Part shown: in pieces, positions 10,901 through 23,700 of the stretch
How the letters are laid out: each line of letters opens with the position of its first letter
Position numbering within the stretch: the stretch's first letter is position 1
NCBI GenBank assembly: GCA_030180135.1
Contig: CM058237.1
Location: 35,795,126-35,859,125 of the forward strand
From: Orychophragmus violaceus
Taxonomy: Eukaryota > Streptophyta > Magnoliopsida > Brassicales > Brassicaceae
Length of the DNA: 64,000 nucleotides
Direction of reading: 5' to 3'
Notes under the pieces: generated by a model
What the model saw: only the letters and a program-made list of their open reading frames with translations
Databases searched by the model: none
What the model was told of the DNA's origin: nothing
Made by a program: the position numbers and the translations under genes

Positions 10901-12075
10901 TGATAGGTCGAGTTTTAACCCTATACTAACTGCAAGTGCACCGTGATGTAGTTGTAGTACTTAGGGTATCGAATCCACAGGGACTCCGGTCAATGATAGA
11001 TTATAAAACAGAAGAGATTAAACTAGGAAAAAGCAAATATGATTAGAAACTAAAAAGCAAACAGAAAGTAAATAGCGAGTTTGTGAGCAAGGAAGCGAAC
11101 GTTAAGTCTAGGGAGTTCTCAGGAAATCAGGAACATAAGCTAATCAATCAATCGGGATCTAATTAACAACTATTCTAGAACTCAAACACATATGTAGAAT
11201 TAACCAACTGTCGTTGCGAGAATTCTCTAAGTCTAAGTGCAGCAATCCAAATTCCTTTGCAATTACTAACAGATTAAACCAGCTTTAATTCCAAGTTCGA
11301 TATGTTCACAATCTAATTAAACCAAATTCCTTTGCGAGTAATTAAATTGCTCATCTAGGTTCTTTCTAGCTAATTAACCAACTGTCGTTGCATCAATCAA
11401 CCTAACATCATAAATCTAAGTGGCCAGTTCAGATTAAGCATTAAGAATAATCCTAGACGAAGAACTAGAAAGTATGAATCCCTAACAGATTGATTAACCT
11501 ATAATTCCATGAAATCCCAAATGAGAATCCCTAAACCTAACAGGTAATCTACTCAGACATAATCATCGAAACAGAAAACATCATGAATAGAAAACCAAAT
11601 CTCATAAAATCAAATAAAGAACTGGGGTTCGAAATCCAGTCTCTTTCGAGAACAGGATCAGCCCCTCAACTCTCTCTGAAAATAAAACTTAAGAATGAAA
11701 GCGTTATTAAAACTGAAGCTAAAAACCTAATTAAATAGCTAAAACACGACTTGGGGCTTCTGTGTAAATATCTGGAACTTTTGGGCATCTTCTGCAATAT
11801 TGGCATACTTCATTAAACCGCCGAGAGTCTGGCCCAACACGCTATGCATCGATCGATGCAGGTGTGCAACGATCGACGCAGTCATCAAATCTGGACAGTG
11901 AACACAACCTCTCGGGTCAAATCTCCAAAGTGATCCAATTAGCTCCATAATCTCCACTTTTGCTCCAAATGTACGTGTACCTAATAAAACCTGCAAAGGA
12001 CTCTAAAAGAACACCAAAAGACACTAAAGCAGACTTATATCATGGCATAAAACCGGTAAGAACCATGATATATCA
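10901..12075 (-). mobile_element. solo LTR of an Athila-like element (1175 bp)
   Basis: Tips are TGATAGG...ATATATCA, flanked by an exact 5-bp TSD GCTCT (10896-10900 and 12076-12080). No internal element sequence flanks it. It is oriented on the minus strand like E's LTRs. It carries a CpG-dyad pair with CGATCG cores at 11850 and 11870 (period 20). It arose by insertion into B integrase followed by LTR-LTR recombination. Confidence 0.92.
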
Positions 12076-12080
12076 GCTCT

Positions 12081-14660
12081 CACTATAATTTCTTCTTAGC
12101 ATATCCCTTGAAGTCCTCTGGCTCAGCCTCTATAGCAAGATAATTTGCAATGTCTGCAAACCATGGTAGATCGGGTGTAGTCACGACGCATATTTCCAAG
12201 TTGTAGTGACCAATTTGAACTGTAAAAGGTTCTGGGTTCGTAGACGTTCTACAACGACCAACATCAAGAGATGTGTCGATCGAAACAGACGCCTTAGCCT
12301 TGCACTGACTTCCTTGAATCGACCCAATCCTTTTCCTTTCAAGACTTGCATCGATCGACACAAGGGGTGCGTTGATCGACGAAAACTCGGAAAATCGACA
12401 GTTTTGAAAATTTCCGCCTAAGTCTGAATTCAGCACTGATTCATTCATATAGACGTTCTCCTCGGGAAAGAAATCATAAATTAGAACGTCTTCCTCAACC
12501 ATGATCCTGGAAAGGTGATCAGAAACACCATTCTCAACTCCCTTCTTATATTTGACCTGAATGTCAAACTCCTGGAGAAGAAGAATTCATCTCAATAACC
12601 TCGGTTTTGCATCCTTCTTCTGCATCAAGTACTTCAGAGCTGAGTGGTTTGTATGTACTATCACCTTTGAGCCAACCAATTATGGGCAAAACTTCTCAAA
12701 TGTGAAGACTACAACCAACAATTCCTTCTTTGTAGTGGCATAGTGCTTCGCATCATCTAATGTTCTGCTGGCATAATATATGGCATGGATCTTCTTATCC
12801 TTCTTATGCCCCAAAACAGCTCCAACTGAAAAATCACTAGCATCACACATTACCTCGAAGGGCAAATCCCAGTCTGGTGGTTGCACTATAGGAGCACTCA
12901 CTAACGTTTGTTTGATTTGTTCAAATGCAGCTTGACAATCTGCAGTGAACTCAAATTTCACATCCTTACACATCAAAGTAGTAACTGGTCTAACAATCTT
13001 ACTGAAATCCTTGATGAATCTCCTGTAGAAACCAACATGTCCCAGAAAACTCCTCACAAAATACGGTGCCTAAAGACTGCTCATGACCTCGATCTTTGTG
13101 CGATCCATCTCGATCCCTCCCTCTGAAACGTTGTGCCCAAGAACAATACAATCTCGGACCATAAAGTAGCATTTCTCCCAATACAGAACCATATGCTTCT
13201 CTTCACATCTAGCAAGCACTTTGCACAGATTTTCCAAACACTCATGGTATGATGGTCCATAGACAGAGAAGTCATCCATGAACACCTACATGTAATCCTC
13301 AATCATGTCCGTGAAGATGGACATCACACATCTTTGGAATGTAGTAGTAGCATTACAAAGTCTAAATGGTATTCTGCGATATGCAAACGTACCATTGGGA
13401 CAAGTAAATGTGGTATTCCTCTTATCACTGGGATGGATGGGAATCTGAAAGAATCCCGAGTATCCATCTAGGAAGCAATAGTAGGGGTGAATAGCCAACC
13501 TCTTAAGCATCTGATAAATGAATGGCAGCGGGAAAGTGTCTTTCTGTTTCGCTGCAATCAGCTTCCTGTAGTCAATACACATCATGTGTCCAGTCACAGT
13601 TCGTGTAGGAATCAGCTCAATCTTCTCGTTTTTGTTCACTTTGACACCTCCTTTCTTAGGCACCACATGCACTGGACTGACTCAATCACTGTCGAGATAG
13701 GAAAAATGAACCCAACTTTCAGGAGTTTCAGAATATCCTTCTTGACGACCTCCTTCAGATTCGGATTCAGCCTCCTTTGATGCTCAAATGATGACTTCAT
13801 TTCATCTTAAAGATGAATCATATGCATGTACAAATCCAAAGAGACCTGGAATGTTATCAAGATAATAGCCAAGAGCTTTGTGATACTTGTGCAGCTTGCT
13901 CAGCATTAAGGTGATCTCTGCATTGTGCAAGAAAGCACTAACAATGACATGATATGTGGAATTAGGTCCAAGAAATGTGTACCTTAGCCCTGCATGGAGC
14001 TGTTTAAGCTTAATTATTGGAACCTTTTCCTCACTCCAGTCATTGAATTTTGCAGCTTACTTAGAGGTACCAACGAGCTCTTCCTGCGCCACCAGTTGCA
14101 TCACATGCTCACAAGCATCCAACATCTTCACGTACCCAAGAACAGTTTCATCTAAATGCTCAATATCCTGCGCAGAACTAATCAAAGCTCTCTCCAAAGA
14201 TCCGCAGCATGTGTCATGTGGAAGAATTCCTCTTCTAAATCGCTGAGTGTGTCCACGTTGAATGTCTGTTCGTCAATGGTAGGCCGCTTTACCAGTTTTT
14301 CCATGTCGAAACTCATCTGCAGATCCCTAACATTCATATCTATCGTTCTTGTCTTACAATCGATCATTGCTCCAACAGTAGCCAAGAAGGGTCTACCCAA
14401 GATAAGTGGATCCCTTGTCTCTTCTCCATATTGCAGAACCACAAAGTCTGTCGGGATCATGCAGTTGCCAATTTTGATTGGCACATCCTCCAAAACACCC
14501 TTTGGAATTGGGACACTCTGATCAACTAGAACAATTGAGATCCTAGTAGGCAAGAAATCAATCATTCCGAGCTTCTGAGAAACTGAAAAGGCATGAGGTT
14601 CACACTTCAACCAAGATTGCACAATGACCTCTTGAATGTGTTTTTGTAGATAGAACAATC
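12081..14660 (-). pseudogene. protease, RT and RNase H of element B
   Basis: The minus strand encodes the end of protease (DPLILGRPFLATVGAMIDC), but the usual catalytic CDLG-x-x segment is replaced (CEPHAFSVSQKLGM). RT retains FLDGYSGFFQIPIHPSDK and FMDDFSVYG; RNase H retains VMCDASDFSVGAV and NGVSDHLSR. Stops occur at about 13288 (before VFMDD) and 13072 (before VRSFLGH). The linker after RNase H carries SIDASLERKRIGS and SIDTSLDVGR peptides, made by CpG-dyad sites (for example cores near 12352 and 12373). It is clearly non-functional but complements the RT segment missing in A. Confidence 0.85.
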
Positions 14661-14699
14661 CAAAACAAAACTCCTTGAATCCTTAAGTTTCTCAGAAAT

Positions 14700-16720
14700 C
14701 CTGCCTTGAATTACATCATTGTATACTCAGAGATCATCATAACACCCTCATCTTCAGTCATGTTTCTCGAAAGCATGTCTTTCAAACGTCGCTTCATCAT
14801 TGGAGTAGTCCTGATGACATCGATCAGAGGAACCTCAATAAGTACCTTGTTCATCATAGATTTCAATTTAGCCATCTGAAGCTCGTACTTTGACTTCATG
14901 TGGTTCTTTAGAAAAGGAACCTTCGTTTTATAAACCCGATCATCATCATCTTTCAGCTTCTCTGCGTTTGGTATTAGCGTCTGACCCTTGCGTTGATCGA
15001 CATGGGGGGTGTGTTGATCGACACAGGGTGCTTTACTTGGATTCTTCATCGCCTTATCAGCTGTGTTGACCTTATATGCGTCAATCGAGGTCGAGAGAGG
15101 ATCAGCATACGCTCCGTCAGAACTTGAAACCTGCTTATGATGAGTCTTGCATTGAACAACAACAGTGGTGCGTTGATCGATGCGTGATTCTGGTATCTCG
15201 TCCTTCTTCTCTGCATCGGGCGAGGTCGTCATTCTATCCTTCTTTGCTCTGTCAAAACTCGAAGAATCCTCAACATCGCTTTGCATCGTCTGATGATGAG
15301 GTGCGTCAGTCGACACAGGGTCCCAATTCGTAACTTCTTCTTCGATTTCCTCTAGCTGGACGAGTTCATCAACACTCAAACCCTTTTTCAGCACAAGATT
15401 GACCTCCTTACAACTTCTTAGCGTAATAGCATTACACTGATACTTCGGATTAGCATATGTATTTCCAAGAAGAGTTCCATCTTGCCTCTTCACAGACCCA
15501 GCAATCTGTGCAACCTGAATATTCAGCTGTTTGACATGGGTGTTCAGAGCTTTGAACTTTCCATTCAAATAAAGGTACAAAGCATCGATCTTCCCATTAA
15601 AGTCCACAACAGTCTTCTGATGACCCTCTAGAATCTGCTCCAGCATTGATTTCATCTCAGTATGCTCATTCGGTGGAGAAGGCGTCTGGTAGGATGAAGA
15701 ACCATAATTTCTGTTGAAACTGTTGTTGCTCAAGGTTTTGTTGTTGTTGCTCTGGAAAGGTTTTTGGTACTGAGGTTTGGAGACGTATCCATATGAGTTT
15801 TGATTACCTGTGAAGGTACTCTTCTGACCAGTCCCATTGAAGTCACCTCTGCCTTGTTGATTTCCAAACCTTTGGCCTTGAAAACCAGTCCCACAAATGA
15901 TATTCACATCCTATTTATCGCAGTAATCCCCCACTTCAAATGTCTCAACCTCAGCAGCAAATTAGATTTTCTTATTGTCACCAGGATGTTGTGAATTGAG
16001 TCAATCTTCTTGTTCAGCTCAGCAATTTGCTTTCCATCTGCACTCCCATCTTGTCTCACCCTTTCAAAGTCTGCGTTCTTGGTGCTATTGTCACACTCCA
16101 AGTTTTCAATCAGCATGTAAGCTTCCTCTGGAGACCTCGTGTTGAAGTTTTCAATGCTCACAGCATCAAGAGCCATCTAGTACCTCCAGTCTACACCACT
16201 GAAGAAAGTACCCAGCAACTGAACCTCTGAGAAACCATGATGTGTACAATCCCTCTAGTACGCCCTGAAACGCACATAAACAGCCTTGAATGCCTCAGTA
16301 GGTCCCTTAGTGAACTGAGTAATTTTGTTTCTTAATTCTGCTGACCTCCCAACATCATAAAATTTCCGCAGAAAAGCCTTTTGGTGGCATCCCAAGTAGT
16401 CAATGATCCTAGTGGTAATTGCTTCAGCCAACAAGCTCTTTTCCCAGCTAGGGAGTGAGGGAAGAGTTTTCAAAAGAGGAAGTCATAATTTACTCCATTT
16501 TACTTCATGCTCATCACCAGATCCTCAAATCGCTCAATGTGATCCATGGGGTGCTCGTGGGACAATCCACAGAAAGGATTCTATCCAACCAAAGTATGGT
16601 AAGATGTTTTGATCTCAAAATCATTTCTCTGATAGGGAGAGGTCCAATTGCAGACTTGTTCGTATAAAACTCATCAGGTATGTTGTAATCACCGAGTGTT
16701 CTTCCTCTCGCGACCTGCTG
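14700..16720 (-). pseudogene. gag of element B
   Basis: Minus-strand Athila-like gag in several frames. The N-terminal part (about 16720-16255) has KTLPSLPSWEKSLLAEAITT and FLRKFYDVGRSAELRNKIT, matching E's LRHFYDDARSDHSRQDILTF. The middle has the ENFNTRSPEEAYMLIENL segment. The last 398-residue frame (15907-14711) holds the Gly/Asn/Gln-rich region, the NTHVKQLNIQVAQIAGSVKR helix and the end segment shared with A. CpG-dyad cores near 14994 and 15015 code for linker peptides. The N-terminus is cut by element C's LTR at 16726. Confidence 0.75.
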
Positions 16721-16725
16721 AAAGT

Positions 16726-17914
16726 TGATATGCTAAAAGTTTCAATATCCCTAGAGCTACACCGCAAGTGCACAGATATGCAATTGTAGTATATAGGGGT
16801 CGAATCCATAGAGAATCAATACTCTCACGTTAGTTTTTCGGTGTCGAATAAAGCTAAGTAAAAATGATGTAAATATAAAACCAATGCAGAAACAATTAAA
16901 TTGGTTTATTATCGAGAATGGGAAAGCGTAAGGTTTTGGGAATTTCTCGGGAAATCAAGTAATGCAAATCAATTATCAGTTAGGATCAAATTAAGCACGG
17001 TTCTAGAACTCAAATCAAATAGTTAAATAAACCAACTTTCTTTGCGAGAATTAACTAAGTTCAAACCCTAAAAACCCAAATGTTTTTGCGATTTCTAGAG
17101 ATTAAACTAGCATTAAGGGCATGTCGATTTGTTCACAAAATATTTAATCCAAAATTATTTGCAATTATCTAATTTTCTCACCCTAAGTTCTGTATAGATT
17201 ACAAATTACACTTTCATGTCATCTTAGCAACCTATGATCTAGATTCTAGGTGATCAATCTAGAATTAGCTTTAAGAACAACTTCTAGGTGAAGAACTAAT
17301 CATAATATGAATCCTAACAAATAAATCTATCTAGCATTCCATGAAATCCCTAATGAGAATCTCTAAACCTAACTAGATATATACTCACACATATCGAATG
17401 AAACACACGACATGAAGAATAGATATCGTATAATCAGAAGAGAAATAAGAAAAGAGGTACAAAATCTTCTCTCAAAAGCAGTATAAAGTATCGGATTAGC
17501 CCCAAGCTCTAATCTATCTGAAAACACAAAGTATGAAAAGTATGAATGATAAAAACTCTAAAAACCTAATTAAAAGGCTAATACACGTTTTGAGTCTCTT
17601 ATGTAAATAACAAAACTTCTGGACCAACTTGTAAATCCTCAAAAGTCTTCATGACTTGGCGTAAAGTCATGGTTGGCATTCTGTGTCGACCGACGCAAGG
17701 TGTGCATTGTTCGATGTTCAGTCCCAAGATCGATGGAGACTTTGATCAACTCGGTCTTCAACTCCAAAATTTCTTAAAATGCTCCCATATCTCCAGAATG
17801 CCTCCAAACGTGTGCAAACCTGTAAACGACTCACAGAGACTTGATATACACTTAAAATGACTCGATTATGTACATATATCATGGCTTAAAACCCATTAAC
17901 CCCATGATATATCA
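16726..17914 (-). repeat. 3' LTR of element C (1189 bp)
   Basis: Tips are TGATATG...ATATATCA. The polypurine tract (ACTCCCCCACAC on the plus strand) begins at 17915, so this is the left, 3' LTR of a minus-strand element extending right. It interrupts B gag. It has a degenerate CpG-dyad pair (TGTCGACCGACG at 17684, CATTGTTCGATG at 17705; period 21). Confidence 0.85.
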
Positions 17915-18917
17915 ACTCCCCCACACTTAGCATTTGTTTGCCCTCAAGCAAATAGAAAACCAAGAACATGAAAAGAAGTATGAAAAACTCAGAAACTCAT
18001 TTCATCCTCGGAGCACCACACTCACATTTCCTTAGTAAGCCATATGAAAACAAACCTACAGAAATCGAGACCACAATGTACTCCCCCCACACTTAGCAAC
18101 TGTCCCAAGTAAACTCCACAATAAAATCAAGACATCAAAACTCACAATACTGACCTCTATAAATAACTAGGTGTGGTCTCACCAATTGAGTATCGTTCAG
18201 AGGACACATGGCCTCTCACTCAGTCAATACCTGATCACACAGACTATCAACTCCCCCACACTTAGCATTTGTTTGCCCTCAAGCAAATAGAAAACCAAGA
18301 ACATGAAAAGAAGTATGAAAAACTCAGAAACTCATTTCATCCTCGGAGCACCACACTCACATTTCCTTAGTAAGCCATATGAAAACAAACCTACAGAAAT
18401 CGAGACCACAATGTACTCCCCCCCACACTTAGCAACTGTCCCAAGTAAACTCCACAATTAAATCAAGACATCAAAACTCACAATACTGACCTCTATAAAT
18501 AAGTAGGTGTGGTCTCACCGATTGAGTATCGTTCAGAGGACACATGGCCTCTCACTCAGTCAATACCTGATCACACAGACTATCAACTCCCCCACACTTA
18601 GCATTTGTTTGCCCTCAAGCAAATAGAAAACCAAGAACATGAAAAGAAGTATGAAAAACTCAGAAACTCATTTCATCCTCGGAGCACCACACTCACATTT
18701 CCTTAGTAAGCCATATGAAAACAAACCTACAGAAATCGAGACCACAATGTACTCCCCCCCACACTTAGCAACTGTCCCAAGTAAACTCCACAATAAAATC
18801 AAGACATCAAAACTCACAATACTGACCTCTATAAATAACTAGGTGTGGTCTCACCGATTGAGTATCGATCAGAGGACACATGGCCTCTCACTCAGTCAAT
18901 ACCTGATCACACAGACT
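17911..18917. repeat. three tandem copies of a 335-336 bp unit
   Basis: Units at 17911-18245, 18246-18581 and 18582-18917 are nearly identical; I see only a few substitutions and C-run length changes. Each unit includes a polypurine-tract-like C-rich segment next to TATCA and a second CCCCCCACACTTAGC segment. E has a single copy of this region. Confidence 0.92.
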
Positions 18918-19400
18918 ATCATACTTTTGGTTCCTTTCCTCTCCCTTTTCTCACTTCAGCAACTAAATTTTTCCACTGAGTTTTAATTTTTTTTTATCAG
19001 CTGATCTTCCCTTTTTATTTGGGATGTTACTTTGGACATGTTTCCATGAAACACATAAGGTAATAGGGGTCTTTACCACTTCCGTGGTCACTTCGAAGCT
19101 ACTAGCTTATCCGCAGATTTATTCTCTTTTTTAAGCTTGAAAAGAAGAGAGAGAGGAAACATAAGTCAAGTTACAAGCAAAGTCAGTAATGGATCCTCTG
19201 AATACCTGAGAAGATATGGGTGTCCTTGGTAAGTTGATTTGTTTGGGGGTTTTCAAACAGTCATATATCAATACAGACTCGTCCAGTTGTCACTTAAGTT
19301 CCTGCAAATGTGGTGGTTTCCTCAAAAAATAATAGTCTCCTACACAAGGGGTTGACACAATAAAACGAATCAATTGACTCTAAGAAAAGAAAAGATGTCG
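17915..19400 (-). mobile_element. 3' untranslated part of Athila-like element C
   Basis: Noncoding 3' region homologous to 41449-42400 in E and, inverted, to 4700-5620 in A. It begins with the polypurine tract. The first kilobase is a 336-bp triplication. Homology with E stops near 19400, where sequence leading to element D's LTR begins, so the rest of C is missing. No genes are seen. Confidence 0.75.
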
Positions 19401-19504
19401 TCATTAACCAAAATCCAATTTTAAATCCGAATATAAATACCCTTCCACTACCCCGTCTACCCGGATATGACCGGTTAGACTTAACCCCCGCTCTGATACC
19501 AAAT
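19400..19504 (-). other. leader remnant of LTR element D with tRNA-Met primer site
   Basis: Minus-strand TGGTATCAGAGC (plus 19490-19501) lies a few bases inside the LTR tip and matches the 3' end of initiator tRNA-Met, the usual plant retrotransposon primer. About 100 bp of leader remain before element C sequence. Confidence 0.7.
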
Positions 19505-20388
19505 TGTAACACCCGTCCCTTCAGATCCTGTAAATGACCTCTCGGCTTCCAAAGCCCTTGTCCACATACTTGTGAACCTCAGTCACAAATCACACAATCC
19601 AACTTTAAATCCACAAACGGTTTACTTTATTAAAACCCAAGTCTTACAAAATTGGAACCAAAACCGAATTATCTTAAACATAGAACGCATAAGTCTTAAA
19701 TAACAAAAATGAAACAAAGAAAAGACTCCACATCCCGAAACCTTGCACCACACCCGATCGTCTACTCATGCAGCTCTCCGAGATTACCTGAAAATCAGAA
19801 AGAGGGCTGAGTAATTTGAATTACCCAGTGAGTGCATGTCCTAGGTACCCACGATCTCATCTTAAATCAGCACAATAACAAAAAAACAAGTCATAGGCTT
19901 ATAACACCTTGCAATCAATCGACCGAAGGCACTCAATCAACCTGAATAACTAACTCGTCGGTTCGTGCTTAACGAGCCCTCATGCTCCCACACTCATGGA
20001 CCTACACGGCCACTTTGTCCCGGGCCTCACTGCCCCCACACTCGATGCAACTCATGATACCATTCAGAGGGCTTGTCACACCCCCATCGACGAAAGAACA
20101 CGTACGGCATCCCACATCATTTCGTGTTCTGCAAACAATATCCCTCATGGTAACCTACTACACATATTTCACACATAGCCATCAATCACAAACAACGTTT
20201 TCAGTTTTAGATGATAACATATGATTCTATGTTCTTTCAATCACATCACCAAAAATTAACAACTAGATCTAAACTACCTAGGAAAGACGATATTAACAAA
20301 GGACCCATGTCTCGGTATTGAGATAGAGTAAGGGAGAATCATGACCGGTCCTCACCTTAGCTTAAATCGGATATTAGATGGCATATCT

Positions 20389-20449
<61 letters not shown>

Positions 20450-20955
20450 GGAACGAAATCACAGAACGGATCTACAAACGTTAGAATCAAAGATCGGGAA
20501 TAGATCTGAGATCTAGAGATCTAACATTAAAACGCGAAGAACGGAGATAACGACACTCAAACGAGTCTATAAGGCGATGGCTCGGGGTTTGGGATTGAAA
20601 ACGGACATGGGGAGAAGATTCATGCGACCAGCGACTTTCCGGTGAACTTTTCTGTTGGCAGCGAACGGCGGCAATCGGCAGCAGCAGGCCTCGACGATCT
20701 CTTGCGTTCGGCTGCTTAGGTGGTCATCTCCGGCGGTCGAATGCGGCGGCTAGTCGACATCGGCTGGTTGGTCTCCGGCGTCTTGCTACTGTCTTCAGTC
20801 ACGAGCATGCTTCACTCTTCCAAATTCTGTGAAAATAAGGAGGGTGCACGTCCTTATATAGGGAATGAGGCTTGGGGACCTAGGTTTCTGAAGTGGGCTT
20901 TGGGATTTAAGCCCATTTAAATATTTACTTGGGCCCCAACTAATGGACCATGACA
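19505..20955 (-). repeat. 5' LTR of element D (1451 bp)
   Basis: On the minus strand it begins TGTCATGG and ends GGGTGTTACA, followed by the tRNA-Met primer site. A TATATAAG box lies at about 20854-20861 on the minus strand. A (GA)n run lies at 20392-20445. Length and ends resemble the solo LTR at 29470. The partner 3' LTR and coding region are not present. Confidence 0.7.
20392..20445. repeat. (GA)n microsatellite
   Basis: About 27 uninterrupted GA units inside the D LTR, likely length-polymorphic. Confidence 0.95.
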
Positions 20956-21098
20956 AAAAATACACGTCAATCAACGGTCTATTACGTTTAAGAATACTAT
21001 TGCTATATAATACTACATGTGCTTTGATATATTTGGTGCATGTTAGACTTTTTTTTTAAAACCAATGATTAATTTCATTCAAAATTAGTCAAAAGACC

Positions 21099-23700
21099 TT
21101 ACAAAACATCAAAGAGTTCATATTGAAGGGCTTTCTTTGCCAAAGAATCAGCCTCATCATTGTATTTCCTTGGTATATAAGAGAAACAAACAAAATCAAA
21201 TTCTAGAGATATTTTCTCAATGTCACTGAGAACTCCATATATCTCCAATGGGTAGTTTTTCTTGGATAGAGCGCGAATCATGTTAAGATTGTCCGAGGAA
21301 ATCGATACCTTGCTTTGGGTTAGTACTTGTAGGTGTCTTAAACCTTCCAAGCATGCTAATCCTTTAGCACCAATGGTGACCTTACATATGTTTTTCTAGT
21401 CAAGCCTCTCCATTGCTCTTAATTTTCTCTATTTTTGCATATCTATCTTAGGCCCGCATTACCTATCACAGATTTCCAAGCCGCATCCGTCTTCACTAAG
21501 TTCATGGCTTCATTCCAATCGTCCCTGTTTTGTAGTCTCTCCACGCAAACATTCTCTGACTCATTGCTCTCCTTCTTGTCTTCCCGTTGTGCTTCTGTTC
21601 ATTCTCTCGCCTCATTTATCGCCTTCAAACAAATCTCTGCTACGTCGATGGTTTTTCTCTCAGAGGTCAGCTTATGCATGCTTGTCCATAAACTCCAGCA
21701 GGTCCAAAACAATAGAGTATCCCAATTAAGTCATATTGGTGGAAGAACTTGTAATCTTTGTGCATTCAGCAGTCCATCGTCGAAATTAGTCCACGCCGTC
21801 GAGTTAACCGTGGCTTTAAAAGGCTGATTTTTTCACACTTCAACTGCATACGCACAGTGGAATAGAGTATGAGCAACATCTTCATCTTCTCCACATCTAA
21901 GGCAATTTGAGTCTTGGATGATGTTTCTCTTTTCTAAATTGACCGCCACTGGTTGTGCTTTCCTTTTTGCCTTCCACATAAACATCTTCAGCTTGGGTGA
22001 TGTTTCTCTTTCTCAAATGTTCTTTACCCAATTGAAATTTTGGTACTGGTCCTCTGCATTTGCGAGTTGTTCTGAGCATTTCAGTGCTTGAATAATAGCC
22101 TCCTTTGTCGAGTAGATAATGCATTTGTCATAGAGCATAAGAGTTTGTTTGTAGCTCCCGTCTCCCTTGGTTGGATTTTCAATATGTCTACCTTTCTCTC
22201 CGGTATCAGCGACCTGATTTTTCCACATCCCATTCTCTTGTCCCTGTTTTAAACAGAGCCGGCACTTTCCGCTCCTTTGTTTGCTTTGTTTTCGGTCCAG
22301 TTATTACCTCTTGGCAGTCCAAAGAAATCCACGAGTCGTCCCAGATTTTTGCATCTTCCCCGTCTCCTATGACATATCCTAATCCATATTTTATCAAGTC
22401 TCTCCCAATCAAAACGCCTCGCCATCCATGAGAGATGTTAGTTTTTTCATTGACATCCAGGAAGCTCTCTTTGCTGCAATATTTACCCAACACCATTCTC
22501 GACAATAAGCTGTTGGGTTTTGAAATGATTTTCCCGATTGTTTTTGCTAGCAATGCATCGCTAAAGGCTTCAACATCTCTAAAATCCAAGTCTCCGTCAT
22601 GCTTAAATTTAACCATCTTCTCCCAAGCCACCCAACACATGCTTCTCTTTTCCGGATTGGAATCCCACCAAAACCTAGTTAAAGCTGATTAAATTCTTTT
22701 GCAAAGGCTTATTGGGATTTTGAAGCTTGCCAAGGTATAAGTTGGGATGGCCATAAGCACAAATTTTAGTAGAGTTAGTTTACCAGCACTTGATAATCTC
22801 TTTGATTACCAGCTTACTCCTCTTTGTTTAATTTTGTCTACGATCAAAGTAAAGAGGTCTTTCTTCTTCCTCTCGAACAGTTCTGGTAAGCCCAAGTACT
22901 TACCAGCTCCTTCCTTGTCAATCTCTAAAGCCGCTTTCACTCTTACCCTTATTTTTTCAGGTGTCTTCGCAGAGAAGGTTATTACTGATTTCACCTTATT
23001 TATAGCCTGCCCCGAAGCCTTCTCATACTCTAGAAGAATCCTCTTTAGGTGATTACAACTTTTTTGGTCAGTTTTCGTGATGAACATTGTGTCATCAGAG
23101 AATAGGATGTTGTTAACCCAATGTCCTCTTATCAAAATTTGTATACCATCTAGCTCTCCATTTCTTTGGGCTTGGTGACAAAGTCCCAAAAGAACCTCAC
23201 TACAGAGGATGAACATAAATGGAGAGAAATGGTCTCCTTGTCTAATGCCTCTATGTGGGATTATCTTTCCTTTTGCTTCTCCATTCACTAGTACCGAAAA
23301 GGTTACCTTCGTAACACATTGCATGATCCACCCGATAAACGTAGTATGGAAACCAAATTTCATTAGCACTGCTTCAGTGACATTTCACTATAGATGATCA
23401 TATGCCTTACTCATATCAGTCTTAACTGCCATGGTGCAATGTTTCGTCGCTTTCGACTGCTTTAGGTAGTGATGTACCTCATAGGTGATGAGTATGTTGT
23501 CCATATAGCTCTGCCGGGACAAAGGCGGACTGATTTTGGATATGACAAAGTTCAGAATAATCTTCAGCCTTCTTGTTAGTATTTTCGAGAATGATTTATA
23601 GTACATGTTGCAAAGCGCCAACGGTCTATAGTCCTTGACTCCTTTCAAACTTTTGACCTTGGTTATCAGCCTGGTGTGGGATGCATTAATGCCCTGCAGA
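21099..23700 (-). pseudogene. LINE ORF2: reverse transcriptase, C-terminal region and RNase H
   Basis: RT segments VKDYRPLALCNMYYKSFSKI, KTDMSKAYDHL, RGIRQGDHFSPFMFILCSE and the catalytic box NILFSDDTMF keep both Asp residues but have Ser where most LINEs have Ala. The next part has WVAWEKMVKFKHDGDLDFRD and WRGVLIGRDLIKYGLGYVIG, usual after RT in plant LINEs. RNase H ends the ORF (KVSISSDNLNMIRALSKK, RKYNDEADSLAKKAL). Frames break at about 23370, 22800, 22640 and 21890. The protein would reverse-transcribe its own RNA at the nicked target. Confidence 0.85.

Larger units (their letters stand above)
6801..16725 (-). mobile_element. Athila-like Ty3/gypsy element B, decayed internal region
   Basis: Read on the minus strand, the order is gag (about 16720-14700), protease, RT, RNase H, start of integrase, an intron-like leader, and the 3' ORF (9945-6990). 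Neither of its own LTRs is visible: the left end abuts element A's LTR and the right end abuts element C's LTR at 16726. It is broken by a solo LTR (10901-12075) and a Harbinger derivative (7431-8864). The integrase core and C-terminus are deleted at about 10600. Codon reading is interrupted throughout. Confidence 0.8.

Noticed and set aside
17911..18917. A CRISPR-like or satellite array
   Set aside because: Only three long units and no spacers; the unit is a 3' UTR segment of an Athila-like element.
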